A stretch of 64,000 nucleotides of DNA from Alcanivorax sp. REN37 (lineage in GTDB: Bacteria; Pseudomonadota; Gammaproteobacteria; Pseudomonadales; Alcanivoracaceae). A program made the position numbers and the translations under genes. Below are positions 19,625-28,491 of this stretch, in pieces (within the stretch, counting starts at the first letter, position 1; every line of letters begins with the position of its first letter). The notes beneath the pieces were generated by a model, which searched no databases, was not told the DNA's origin, and saw only the letters and a program-made list of their open reading frames with translations. The stretch is taken from positions 1,736,001 to 1,800,000 of the forward strand of contig NZ_JBGCUO010000001.1 of NCBI RefSeq assembly GCF_041102775.1, written 5' to 3'.

Positions 19625-20491
19625 ATGGTTTCCACGCAGATTGAACTGGTGTCCGAGCAACGCTGCTTCGGCGGTTGGCAACGGCGTTACCGCCATCAGT
19701 CTCAGGTGCTGGACTGCGAAATGATCTTCGCGATTTTCCTGCCCCCGCAAGCCGCAGAGCAGCCGGTACCGGTGCTGTGGTGGCTGTCTGGTTTGACCTG
19801 CAACGACGAGAACTTTGTCACTAAGGCCGGCGCTCAGCGACTGGCTGCTCGGCTTGGCATGGCCATTGTGTGCCCGGACACCAGTCCGCGCGGCACCGAC
19901 TTTCCTGGCGAGCACGACAGTTATGATTTCGGCTCCGGCGCTGGCTTCTACGTAAATGCACTGGAAGCGCCGTGGCATGCCCATTACCGCATGTACGACT
20001 ACGTCACCGACGAGTTGCCGCAACTGGTGCGCGCCCACTTGCCGGTGAGCGACCAAGAGGCGATCAGCGGCCACTCCATGGGTGGTCACGGCGCGCTGGT
20101 GTGCGCGCTGCGCCAACCGGGCCGCTACGCCTCAGTGTCCGCCTTCGCCCCGATCGTCAATCCAAGCGACTGCCCATGGGGCGAAAAAGCCTTTTCCGGC
20201 TATCTCGGTGACGACCGCAGCGCTTGGGCGGCCTATGACACCTGCGCCCTGATCGAGCGTGGCGACAGCCGCCAACCGTTGTTCGTCGACCAAGGGCTGG
20301 CCGACAACTTCCTCGACAGCCAACTGCGCCCCGAGCGGCTGCGTGCTGTGTGTGAGCGCCACCAGCATCCACTCGAACTGCGCCTGCATGACGGCTACGA
20401 CCACAGCTATTTCTTTATCGCCACCTTCATTGACGATCACCTGCGCTATCACGCCAAACACCTTGGCTTGATTCCTGACCTGGAGTCCTAA
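19625..20491 (+). CDS. S-formylglutathione hydrolase
   Basis: This enzyme hydrolyses S-formylglutathione to formate and glutathione in glutathione-dependent formaldehyde detoxification (FrmB/YeiG/esterase D family). The 288-residue protein has the conserved front (IFLPPQ, PVLWWLSGLTCNDENF), the nucleophile in SGHSMGGHGAL (Ser151), an aspartate in DQGLADNFL and the histidine in DGYDHSYFF. I start at ATG 19625 with AGAGG nine bases upstream; ATG 19595 and 19616 are in frame but poorly placed. The usual partner, a class III alcohol dehydrogenase, is not adjacent. Confidence 0.95.
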   Translation: MVSTQIELVSEQRCFGGWQRRYRHQSQVLDCEMIFAIFLPPQAAEQPVPVLWWLSGLTCNDENFVTKAGAQRLAARLGMAIVCPDTSPRGTDFPGEHDSYDFGSGAGFYVNALEAPWHAHYRMYDYVTDELPQLVRAHLPVSDQEAISGHSMGGHGALVCALRQPGRYASVSAFAPIVNPSDCPWGEKAFSGYLGDDRSAWAAYDTCALIERGDSRQPLFVDQGLADNFLDSQLRPERLRAVCERHQHPLELRLHDGYDHSYFFIATFIDDHLRYHAKHLGLIPDLES

Positions 20492-20495
20492 TCCG

Positions 20496-21695
20496 ATGCC
20501 TGCTCGCCCCCACGCTCCGCAACTGCACTGGCCTTGGCGCCAAGATACCAACGCAGTATTGAGCGTGGAGGGCGATGTCTTTTTCCCCGCCATCCTCGAA
20601 GCCGTGGCCGAAGCCCGCCAGCGCATCGATCTGGAAATCTACATGTGTTCCGGTGGCGAGGTATTCGAGCAATGGCTGGCCGCGCTGAGCGCCGCCGCGG
20701 CACGCGGTATCCAAGTGCGCATGCTGATTGATGACGCCGGCAGCGAACAACTCAGCGCCGCTGACCGTGATCGATTGCAGCAGGTCGACGGCATCACTCT
20801 GCGGGTGTTCAACCCGATACGGTTTGGCCATCCCAGCCAGGCGCTGATCCGTGACCACCGCAAACTGGTGGTGGTGGACGGCGAACGCGCCTGGACCGGC
20901 GGCATGGGCCTTGATGACCACTACTCCCAACAATTGAGCGGCGACCAATCTTGGCTCGATGCCATGGTGCAATGCGAAGGCCAACTGGCGGCCGACTGGC
21001 AGGAGCTGTTCGAGCAAGCTTGGGCGCTGGCCGGTCGCGGCCCGATCAAGGGCGCCTACCGCTGGCGCCTGTATCGCCAACACATTCGCCAAGCAGTGCA
21101 GGAGCGCCCGCAACACGCTCCGGCGGCACGAGTGATCGGCGCCCGCGGCGGCCGCCGTAACCCGATCCTGCATGTGGCGCTGCAGCGGCTTGACCAGGCA
21201 CAGCAGCAAATTTGGCTGTGCACCCCCTACTTTCTGCCGCCACGGCTGCTGATGCGGGCACTGGAGCGGGCCGCTCTGCGCGGCGTGAAAGTGCATTTGA
21301 TGCTGTGCGGCCCGCATTCCGACCACCCGCCACTGCGCTACGCAGGGCAGCACCTGTACCAGCGGCTGATTGATATGGGCGTGGAGATCTACGAGTACGA
21401 CCGCCGTTTCATCCACCTCAAAGCGATCCGCGCCGATCAATGGTGCTCGTTAGGCTCGTTCAATTTTGACCGCTGGAATTCGAGCTGGAATCTGGAAGCC
21501 AACGCCGAGTGGGATGGCGAGCCGGCGCTGCTGGCCGACCTAGACCGCCTGCAGCAGCAACTGGAACACGAGGCCATGTATGTGGACCCGCGCCGCTGGG
21601 AGCTGCGCAATCTGCGCATCCAAACCCAGCAAGCGTTGATGTACTGGGTCGGGACGCGTGGCATCAAACTACTCCGCCGCTGGCGCGGCGACTGA
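20496..21695 (+). CDS. Phospholipase D superfamily protein, ClsB-like cardiolipin synthase
   Basis: A 399-residue two-HKD phosphatidyltransferase. The first HKD is in RDHRKLVVVDGERAWTGG (H121), the second in FIHLKAIRADQWCSLGSFN (H307). The N-terminus lacks transmembrane helices, as in ClsB (YbhO), which condenses phospholipids to cardiolipin at the inner membrane. It follows the S-formylglutathione hydrolase stop by four bases, so the two are probably co-transcribed although functionally unrelated. Its 3' end overlaps the convergent membrane-protein gene by 27 bases. ClsB versus another PLD-type enzyme cannot be settled from sequence alone. Confidence 0.88.
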   Translation: MPARPHAPQLHWPWRQDTNAVLSVEGDVFFPAILEAVAEARQRIDLEIYMCSGGEVFEQWLAALSAAAARGIQVRMLIDDAGSEQLSAADRDRLQQVDGITLRVFNPIRFGHPSQALIRDHRKLVVVDGERAWTGGMGLDDHYSQQLSGDQSWLDAMVQCEGQLAADWQELFEQAWALAGRGPIKGAYRWRLYRQHIRQAVQERPQHAPAARVIGARGGRRNPILHVALQRLDQAQQQIWLCTPYFLPPRLLMRALERAALRGVKVHLMLCGPHSDHPPLRYAGQHLYQRLIDMGVEIYEYDRRFIHLKAIRADQWCSLGSFNFDRWNSSWNLEANAEWDGEPALLADLDRLQQQLEHEAMYVDPRRWELRNLRIQTQQALMYWVGTRGIKLLRRWRGD

Positions 21696-22733
21696 CGCGG
21701 CTGGCCACAACGGCGGCCGCCGCCACAGTGCCTTGCCAACCCGACTGACCAGGTACAGGAACAGCAACGGCAGCAGTAACGTGCGCAGCAAAAACAACGC
21801 CATGGTACGCACTACACTGTCCACCGCGTGGTCTAGCTGCGCGCGCAGTGCCAACAACTGATCGGTATCGGTCCAGCGCCGCACTTGCTGGGTGGCCTGA
21901 TCCAGCCGCTGCAGCAGGCTCTGCCACATCCCAGTTTCCGGCGTCGGTTGCTGCCACTGCGCTAACGCCGCCCGCGCCTGCTCCACCTGCCGCTCCGCCT
22001 CGCGCTGAGCCGGCGACGGCCACCAGCGCTGCCACCAGGATTGCCCGCTCTGCTGCAGCGCCAGCAAGCGCTCGGCACGAACCAAGGCGGCGGCAGCTTG
22101 CTCATGAGCGGCCACCAGCGGTGCCGGCAGTGGCGCTGAGGCAACCGGCTCCAAACCGGGCACCTGTTGCGGCAACTGCGCCAGCAGCGCCAAGTCCTGC
22201 TGCACCTGCGGCGCGATGAAGTGCTGGTCCACCCAGGCATTGAGCTGCACCACCACCAACAGCGCAAACCGCAGCAGCGCCAGCAACAACCACACCCGCA
22301 GCAACTGGCCGGCCCAACGCGGCCAGGGCCGCCACAGCGCCATCACACATGCGGCGCCCACCCCTGTCAGCGCCACTTTGAACAGGTTATCGGACACCAG
22401 CTCCAGCAGTACTTTCTGCACCACCAGCGAACCAATCGCCCACTGCATCAACAGCGCATATTGGCCCACCAACTGATTAAGCGGCTCTAGCAATTCACCC
22501 ACCGTCACTTGGGCACCGCCCACTGCGGACAGCGTCAGCGTGACCGACTGCAACACCGATAGCAGCGCATTGAGCGCCCGCGCGGAAGCGAAAGCGGCGG
22601 TGGCTTGCACCAAGGAACTGTCGACATAGTCAGCCGGCAGCCGATCGATCCATGGCAGCCATGACAGCGCCACCAAGCCCACCACCACTAGCATCCAAAA
22701 GCGGCGCTGAGCCAGATTGTCATAGGTGCCCAT
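21669..22733 (-). CDS. Unrecognised multi-pass membrane protein with central coiled coil
   Basis: A 354-residue protein I do not recognise. Hydrophobic helices are visible at about 13-29 (FWMLVVVGLVALSWLPW), about 95-115, about 120-135, about 145-165 (VWLLLALLRFALLVVVQL) and near the C-terminus, about 308-328 (MALFLLRTLLLPLLFLYLV). Between them lies a Gln/Ala-rich amphipathic region of about 130 residues (predicted coiled coil, likely extracytoplasmic). The start overlaps the end of the MFS gene by 14 bases, indicating translational coupling in a prmB-aroC-MFS unit. The 3' end overlaps the convergent cls gene. No enzymatic motif is visible. Confidence 0.75.
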   Translation of the reverse strand: MGTYDNLAQRRFWMLVVVGLVALSWLPWIDRLPADYVDSSLVQATAAFASARALNALLSVLQSVTLTLSAVGGAQVTVGELLEPLNQLVGQYALLMQWAIGSLVVQKVLLELVSDNLFKVALTGVGAACVMALWRPWPRWAGQLLRVWLLLALLRFALLVVVQLNAWVDQHFIAPQVQQDLALLAQLPQQVPGLEPVASAPLPAPLVAAHEQAAAALVRAERLLALQQSGQSWWQRWWPSPAQREAERQVEQARAALAQWQQPTPETGMWQSLLQRLDQATQQVRRWTDTDQLLALRAQLDHAVDSVVRTMALFLLRTLLLPLLFLYLVSRVGKALWRRPPLWPAASVAAPAAE

Positions 22734-23871
22734 CGGTGTTCTCCCTGCGTGTCTGCCACAGCCCGCTGCTCAGTAGCAGCGCCGTCAGCGCCATCGCTGC
22801 CGCCACCAAGAAACTGGCGGCACCAAGCGGCTGCCAGATCACTCCCGCCAGCAAAGCGCCACCGGCCCAGCCTGCGCCACTGCCAAGACTGGCATACAGC
22901 GCCTGCCCCTGTCCTGCCACCGCCGCCGGGAAACGCTGATGCACCCATGCCATGGCCGCTGCGTGGAAACAGCCAAAGGTGGCAGCGTGCAGACACTGCG
23001 CCAGCAACAGCCCCAGCAGCTGATCCCCAACCAGCGCGGTCAGGCTCCAACGCACCACCGCCAACCCCAAACTCAGACTGAGCAACGCCGCCGCCGACCA
23101 ACGGCGCAGCAGCCACGGCACCAACAGGAACAGCAAGATTTCCGCTAGCACGCCCAGCGCCCACAGCGCACCGACCCAGCGGCCGGCCACCTCCTGCTCA
23201 CGCAAATGAATGGTGAAGAAGCTGTAATAGGGCCCGTGAGAGGCTTGCATCAGAAACGCACACGACAGAAACAACTGCACATCGCGACGGCGCAGCCACG
23301 GCAGGATCGAGGGTTTCGCCTGGCGCTCGCGGGACGGCACTTGCGGGTCCGGCAGCAGTAACGTACTAAGCGCCAGTGCGGCCAGCATCGCCCACATGGC
23401 CACCGGGACTATCGCCACCGGTTGCACTTCCAGCAGCGCGCCCACCAGCAGCACCGCCAGCATGAAACCGAGCGAACCCCACAGCCGCACCCAAGCATAG
23501 CGGTCGCTGTCGCGGCCGAGACTTTGCAAGGTGACCACCTCGCATTGGGCCATCACCGCGTTCCAGAAAAAACTGTAGCCGATCAGGACCGCAGCAAAGC
23601 CCCACAGGCTGTCGACCAGAAACACCAATCCAAATATCAAGGTCGCGGCCAGCGCACCAAGCTGAATGATGGCGCGGCGCCGGCCACGGCGATCCGCCAG
23701 CCAGCCCCACAGGTTAGGGGCGCCGAGCTTGGTCAGGTGCGGCAGTGCTAGCAGCAAGCCGATGTGCCAATCGCTGAATTCACGCTGTTTCAGATACAGC
23801 GCCCAATACGGCGTCAGCACACCGAGCGAGGCGTAATAGAACAGATAGAAACTGGACAGGCGCCAGTACAT
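22720..23871 (-). CDS. MFS transporter of the HcaT/phenylpropionate-permease-like family
   Basis: A 383-residue, 12-helix major facilitator. The start MYWRLSSFYLFYYASLGVL and the motif LGAPNLWGWLADRRGRRR between helices 2 and 3 fit the HcaT/nucleoside-symporter-like group. The second half (FFTIHLREQEVAGRWVGALWALGVLAEILLF) also matches that group. I start at ATG 23871; the open extension upstream is not membrane-like and reaches into aroC. The substrate is unknown: HcaT members are annotated as aromatic-acid carriers, but this assignment is weak. The gene is 38 bases after aroC and overlaps the next membrane-protein gene. Confidence 0.82.
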   Translation of the reverse strand: MYWRLSSFYLFYYASLGVLTPYWALYLKQREFSDWHIGLLLALPHLTKLGAPNLWGWLADRRGRRRAIIQLGALAATLIFGLVFLVDSLWGFAAVLIGYSFFWNAVMAQCEVVTLQSLGRDSDRYAWVRLWGSLGFMLAVLLVGALLEVQPVAIVPVAMWAMLAALALSTLLLPDPQVPSRERQAKPSILPWLRRRDVQLFLSCAFLMQASHGPYYSFFTIHLREQEVAGRWVGALWALGVLAEILLFLLVPWLLRRWSAAALLSLSLGLAVVRWSLTALVGDQLLGLLLAQCLHAATFGCFHAAAMAWVHQRFPAAVAGQGQALYASLGSGAGWAGGALLAGVIWQPLGAASFLVAAAMALTALLLSSGLWQTRRENTDGHL

Positions 23872-23909
23872 GGCAAGCGCCCGGCGCCAGTGTGGCGCCG
23901 GGACTGTGC

Positions 23910-25010
23910 TCAGGCGCGGCCGGCCGGGATCGGCGGTAGCGGCGGCACCACATCGCCGCACTGGGCCCGGTGACGCAGGGCATGGTCCATCAATACCAGC
24001 GCCATCATGGCTTCCGCGATCGGCGTCGCGCGTACGCCGACGCAGGGATCATGACGGCCCTTGGTAACCACCTCCACCGCCTCGCCCTGAAGGTTGAGCG
24101 AACGGCCTGGCAGCAGCATGCTGGACGTCGGCTTAAGCGCCATCGACACGCGTACGGTCTGACCAGAGGACAGGCCGCCGAGCACACCGCCGGCGTGGTT
24201 GCTGAGGAAGCCGTCGCGGGTCAATTCATCGCGGTGCTGTTCGCCGCGCTGTTCCACCACCGCAAAGCCATCCCCCACTTCCACGCCCTTCACCGCGTTG
24301 ATGCTCATCATCGCTTTGGCGAGGTCTGCATCGAGGCGATCAAACACCGGCTCGCCCCAACCGGCCGGCACGCCGGTGGCAAACACCGTCACTCGGGCGC
24401 CAATGGAAGAACCGTCCTTGCGGATGCTGTTAATCAAGGCCTCCAGCTCCGGCAGCTTGGCGGCGTCGGGGAAGAAGAACGGATTGTCGTTGACGCTGTG
24501 CCAGTCGAGCTGCTCGGCCTTGATCGGACCGATCTGGGTGACGCCGCCGTAAATGCGGATGCCGTGGCGCTGTTCCAGCCAGGCGCGGGCAATGGCGCCC
24601 GCAGCAACCCGCATCGCTGTTTCACGGGCCGACGACCGGCCGCCACCGCGGTAATCACGGAAACCGTATTTCTGGGTGTAGGTGTAGTCGGCATGGCCGG
24701 GCCGGAAGCTGGCGGCGATCTCGGCGTAATCCTTGGATTTCTGATCGGTGTTCTCAATCAGCAGCCCAATCGGGCAGCCGGTGGTGCGGCCTTCGAACAC
24801 CCCGGACAGGATTTTCACCTGGTCCGGTTCGCGACGCTGGGTGGCGAACCGGCTGGTGCCCGGCTTCCGCCGATCCAGCTGAAGCTGCAGCATCGCCTCG
24901 TCCAGCTCCAGCCCCGGAGGGCAGCCATCCACGATGGCGCCCAGCGCCGGGCCGTGGCTTTCACCGAAGGTGGTGACGCGAAACATCTCTCCGAAGCTGT
25001 TGCCTGCCAT
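23910..25010 (-). CDS. aroC: Chorismate synthase
   Basis: AroC converts 5-enolpyruvylshikimate-3-phosphate to chorismate with reduced FMN, the last shared step of aromatic amino-acid synthesis. The 366-residue protein carries all three family signatures: [18 protein letters not shown] at the N-terminus, [20 protein letters not shown] in the middle and [14 protein letters not shown] near the C-terminus. Length is typical. It is preceded by prmB on the same strand (74-base gap), a common pairing in gammaproteobacteria. Confidence 0.98.
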   Translation of the reverse strand: MAGNSFGEMFRVTTFGESHGPALGAIVDGCPPGLELDEAMLQLQLDRRKPGTSRFATQRREPDQVKILSGVFEGRTTGCPIGLLIENTDQKSKDYAEIAASFRPGHADYTYTQKYGFRDYRGGGRSSARETAMRVAAGAIARAWLEQRHGIRIYGGVTQIGPIKAEQLDWHSVNDNPFFFPDAAKLPELEALINSIRKDGSSIGARVTVFATGVPAGWGEPVFDRLDADLAKAMMSINAVKGVEVGDGFAVVEQRGEQHRDELTRDGFLSNHAGGVLGGLSSGQTVRVSMALKPTSSMLLPGRSLNLQGEAVEVVTKGRHDPCVGVRATPIAEAMMALVLMDHALRHRAQCGDVVPPLPPIPAGRA

Positions 25011-25084
25011 CTGTCACTCTCTGCGCTGCCGGCGACCTGCAGCCGCCGGGAATGAAATGGAAACGCGGACGCGCCGCGCCACGA

Positions 25085-26008
25085 TCAGAACTGGTGCTGC
25101 CACTGCACCAGCTGTGCGCGGTCGAGCATGAACACGCCATGCCCGCCACGTTCGAATTCAAACCAGAAGAACGGCACTTCCGGCCACTGCTGCACCACCG
25201 CTTCCCAACTGTTGCCGACTTCGACGATCAGCAGACCATCATCGGTCAGGTAATCGGCAGCGTCACGCAGCAATGCACGGGTGAAGTCGAGGCCATCATG
25301 GCCGGACGCCAGCGCCAGCGCCGGTTCGTGGCGGTACTCGTCCGGCAGCGCCGCCATATCGGCGGCATCCACATAGGGTGGGTTGGAAACAAGCAGGTCA
25401 TAGCGGCCCTGCGCCGCCGCCAGTCCATCTCCCTGACGCGGGTGAACACGCTCCTCCAAACCATGCTCGCTGATGTTCTGGCGCGCCACGGCGAGGGCGT
25501 CGTCGCTGATATCCGTGGCGTCCACCTGCGCGTCCGGGAACGCATACGCCAAGGCCACCGCGATGCAGCCGCCGCCGGTGCATAAATCCAGCACCCGCTG
25601 CACCCGCTCGGCGGACAACCAGGGTTCGAAGCCCTGCTCGATCAGTTCAGCAATCGGTGAACGCGGAATCAGTACCCGCTCATCGACGCTGAATTCCAGC
25701 CCGGCAAACCAGGCGCGACCAGTGAGGTACGGCGCTGGGATGCGTTCATTCACGCGCCGCACCATCAGGCCGACGTAGCGTTCCATTTCCATCGGCAGTA
25801 GCCGCGCATCCAGCAGCCGCTGGTCCGCTGCATCCCACGGCATGCCGAGGGTATCGAGCAGCAGGCACACTGCCTCGTCACCGTACTCATTGGTGCCATG
25901 GCCGAGGAACACCTTGCCACGCCGCAGGGCGCTTTCACCCCAGCGCAGTGCATCGCGCACGGTGCGCAGTGTGGCAATGGCTTGGGCCTGCTCGTCGGCA
26001 GAGATCAT
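25085..26008 (-). CDS. prmB: 50S ribosomal protein L3 N(5)-glutamine methyltransferase
   Basis: PrmB methylates a glutamine of ribosomal protein L3 using S-adenosylmethionine. The 307-residue protein has an N-terminal helical domain, the SAM-binding LDLCTGGGCIAVALA motif and the glutamine-binding SNPPYVDAADM loop. The length fits PrmB rather than the shorter PrmC, and adjacency to aroC supports PrmB. I start at ATG 26008; the upstream frame to 26104 is not conserved. Confidence 0.95.
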   Translation of the reverse strand: MISADEQAQAIATLRTVRDALRWGESALRRGKVFLGHGTNEYGDEAVCLLLDTLGMPWDAADQRLLDARLLPMEMERYVGLMVRRVNERIPAPYLTGRAWFAGLEFSVDERVLIPRSPIAELIEQGFEPWLSAERVQRVLDLCTGGGCIAVALAYAFPDAQVDATDISDDALAVARQNISEHGLEERVHPRQGDGLAAAQGRYDLLVSNPPYVDAADMAALPDEYRHEPALALASGHDGLDFTRALLRDAADYLTDDGLLIVEVGNSWEAVVQQWPEVPFFWFEFERGGHGVFMLDRAQLVQWQHQF

Positions 26009-26146
26009 GGCGGCATCCTTTGTACGGGGATCACGGGTGGCGGCAAGTACGCCGCTGGGGGGCGCAAGATTACCACAATTGGGCTTCGGCGCAGCGCTCA
26101 GCACGGGCTAGAATCAGTGCCTCCGGACCTGCAGTGGGAGCTGCCC

Positions 26147-26608
26147 ATGCGTGATTGGCTGTTCAAGACCGAACCTGACGCCTACAGCATCGATGACCTG
26201 GCCCGCGACGGCCGCACCCGCTGGGACGGCATCCGCAATTACCAAGCTCGCAACCGGCTGCGCGACGAAGTGAACGCCGGCGATCGGGTGCTGGTGTACC
26301 ACTCCAGCTGTGCGGTGCCGGCGGTGGTCGGTATTGCGACTGTGGTCGGCACCGCTGAGCCGGATCCGAGCCAGTTCGATCCCGAGTCGCCCTACTACGA
26401 CCCGCGCAGCAGCCCACAGGCACCGCGCTGGGTGATGGTGACCCTGGCCTACCAGGCCCACCTGCCCACACCGGTGACGCTCAAGCAGATTAAGACCGAT
26501 CCGGTATTTGCCGAGTTGGAACTGGTCCATCGCGGCCGGCTGTCGATCCAGGTGGTGGACCCACACAGTGCGGCGTTGATTTTAGAGCGCGGCGGTCTAC
26601 AGCAATGA
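26147..26608 (+). CDS. EVE domain protein
   Basis: A 153-residue single-domain EVE protein (PUA-like fold). The start MRDWLFKTEPDAYSIDDL, the RWDGIRNYQARNRLRD block, GDRVLVYHSSC and the WVMVTLAYQAHLP strand are diagnostic. EVE proteins bind modified bases in nucleic acid; the cellular role of the bacterial housekeeping form is uncertain. GGGAG lies seven bases before ATG 26147. It is divergent from prmB, and its last 12 bases overlap the end of the convergent GNAT gene. Confidence 0.92.
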   Translation: MRDWLFKTEPDAYSIDDLARDGRTRWDGIRNYQARNRLRDEVNAGDRVLVYHSSCAVPAVVGIATVVGTAEPDPSQFDPESPYYDPRSSPQAPRWVMVTLAYQAHLPTPVTLKQIKTDPVFAELELVHRGRLSIQVVDPHSAALILERGGLQQ

Positions 26609-27094
26609 CCGCTCGTAGATAAAGTCGTCCATCACGAAGCCATCGCCAATCGCTGCGCAATCCTCGCCGACACAGCGAAATCCGGCCCGCTCATAGGCGG
26701 CTATCGCTTGGCAGTTATCGCGGTTAACGCGCAGCTGCAGACGCTGGCCGCCCTGCTCTGCTGCCAGCCGGCAGGCGTATTCGAGCATCTGCTGACCCAG
26801 CCCCTGCCGGTGCCGTGACGGCAACAGGTAGAGCTTGTCGAGCGCGGCGCAGGGCCCCGGCCGCACCGACAAGTAGCCCACCGGCTCATCGTCCAGCCAG
26901 GCGAGGCGGTAACAAACTCCGTCGGCCAGCTCCTGCCGCAGTCGCTCCGGTGCATACATGCGCGCCAGCATGTAGCGGGTCTGCTGCTCGCCAATCAACG
27001 GCGGATAATGCTGCCACCAGATGGTGTGCGCCAGCGCGGCCACAGTAGCCAGGTCGGCATCCGCCACCGGGCGCCAGTGTAATGTAGCGGTCAT
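26597..27094 (-). CDS. GNAT-family N-acetyltransferase
   Basis: A 165-residue GNAT protein. The acetyl-CoA site is seen as LDKLYLLPSRHRQGLGQQML (motif A, with RQGLGQ for the Q/RxxGxG/A loop), followed by LQLRVNRDNCQAIAAYERAGF (motif B). The substrate cannot be predicted; the family includes protein N-terminal, antibiotic and small-amine acetyltransferases. I start at ATG 27094. It is convergent with and overlaps the EVE gene, and divergent from the symporter gene. Confidence 0.9.
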   Translation of the reverse strand: MTATLHWRPVADADLATVAALAHTIWWQHYPPLIGEQQTRYMLARMYAPERLRQELADGVCYRLAWLDDEPVGYLSVRPGPCAALDKLYLLPSRHRQGLGQQMLEYACRLAAEQGGQRLQLRVNRDNCQAIAAYERAGFRCVGEDCAAIGDGFVMDDFIYERSLL

Positions 27095-27198
27095 GGTTGT
27101 CCTCGCCGTCTGTTGCAGGGAGCAATCGGCCGCGCCTATTCTAGCCACGACTTTGTCACCTCCCAACACCGGCGCCACCCACTTGCGCCCGCTGCCGA

Positions 27199-28491
27199 AT
27201 GGATGCGCACAACGTGAAACTCCACCATCAGATTTTCATCGCCATGGCACTTGGCGGGCTGTGTGGCTACTTCACCGATTCGACTACCGCCGTATTTGGC
27301 ATCGAGCTACTGGACGCCTACGACATGATCGGTGCGCTGTTCATCCAGGCGCTGCAAATGCTGGTGGTGCCGCTGATCACCAGCGCACTGATTTCCAGCT
27401 TAGTCAATATCGGCGAAGGCGGCGGACTGGGACGGCTGGGTGGCAAGACGCTGCTGTATTTCATGCTCAGCACGCTGGTGGCCGTGCTGATCGGCCTGCT
27501 GGTGGCCAACGTGCTGCAGCCGGGCATCATCAACGGCAAACCGGCGGGCGAACTGCTCGGGCTGGCGGAAAACACCCACGATGTGCTGGCCCAGATTGAG
27601 GGCCGCAGCGCGGGCGACTTCAGCACCATCCTGTTGCAACTGGTGCCCGCCAACCTGCTCGACGCCGCCAGCCAGGGCCAGATGCTCGGCCTGATCAGCT
27701 TCTCGCTGCTGTTTGGCTACTTCCTGCGCCAGGTCAACGGCGCGCCCGGTGACAACCTGCGCAACACCATGATCGGCCTCTACGACACCATGGTGCGCAT
27801 TACCATGTTCATCATCCGCTTCACACCGATTGGGGTGTTTGGCCTGATTGCCGCCACCATGACCCGTACCGGGTTGCAATCGCTGCAACCGCTGGCGTGG
27901 TTTGTGCTGGCGGTCACCAGCGGTTTGGCGCTGCATGCGTTTGTCCTGCTGCCACTGGCGGTCAAGCTGTTTGCCAAACGCTCGCCGGTGCTGCACATGC
28001 GCGTGATGACGCCGGCGCTGCTGACCGCGTTTTCCACCGCCAGCTCCGCCGCGACACTGCCGGTGACCATGGAATGCATGGAAAACAAAGGCGGCCTGTC
28101 CAAACGCGTCAGCTCGTTCGTATTACCGCTCGGCAGCACCATCAACATGAATGGCTCGGCCCTGTATGAGTGCATGGTGGTGCTGTTCATCGCCCAAGCG
28201 TCGGGCGTTGAGCTGTCGCTGGCCGCACAGTTCATCGTGCTGGTGACCGCCGTAATCACCTCGATCGGCGTCGCCAGCATCCCCGCCGCCAGCCTGCTGG
28301 CGATCACGCTGATTCTCAGCATTGTCGGCCTGCCGCCCGAGTCGATTGGGCTGATTTTGGTCACCGACCGCATCCTCGACATGTGCCGTACCACAGTGAA
28401 CATCTGGAGTGACAGTGTCGGTGCCGTGCTGATCGCCCGCAGCGAGGGCGAGCAAGGAGTGCTGCAACCGCAACCGGAGGCCTCCGTATGA
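27199..28491 (+). CDS. Dicarboxylate/amino acid:cation symporter (DAACS family)
   Basis: A 430-residue secondary transporter that imports C4-dicarboxylates or acidic/neutral amino acids with Na+ or H+. Family hallmarks are visible: MLVVPLITSALISSLV in TM2/3, the serine-rich hairpin FSTASSAATLPVTMECM (HP1), the TM7 motif LGSTINMNGSALYE and the HP2/TM8 region ending DRILDMCRTTVNIWSD. The GSTINMNG and DMCRTTVN motifs resemble glutamate/aspartate carriers; substrate is inferred only. ATG 27199 and GTG 27214 are both possible starts. Its stop overlaps the SDR start as ATGA. Confidence 0.93.
   Translation: MDAHNVKLHHQIFIAMALGGLCGYFTDSTTAVFGIELLDAYDMIGALFIQALQMLVVPLITSALISSLVNIGEGGGLGRLGGKTLLYFMLSTLVAVLIGLLVANVLQPGIINGKPAGELLGLAENTHDVLAQIEGRSAGDFSTILLQLVPANLLDAASQGQMLGLISFSLLFGYFLRQVNGAPGDNLRNTMIGLYDTMVRITMFIIRFTPIGVFGLIAATMTRTGLQSLQPLAWFVLAVTSGLALHAFVLLPLAVKLFAKRSPVLHMRVMTPALLTAFSTASSAATLPVTMECMENKGGLSKRVSSFVLPLGSTINMNGSALYECMVVLFIAQASGVELSLAAQFIVLVTAVITSIGVASIPAASLLAITLILSIVGLPPESIGLILVTDRILDMCRTTVNIWSDSVGAVLIARSEGEQGVLQPQPEASV

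Noticed and set aside
26147-26608. EVE protein as part of a modification-dependent defence system
   Set aside because: It is a stand-alone EVE domain among housekeeping genes, with no nuclease, McrB or methyltransferase beside it.
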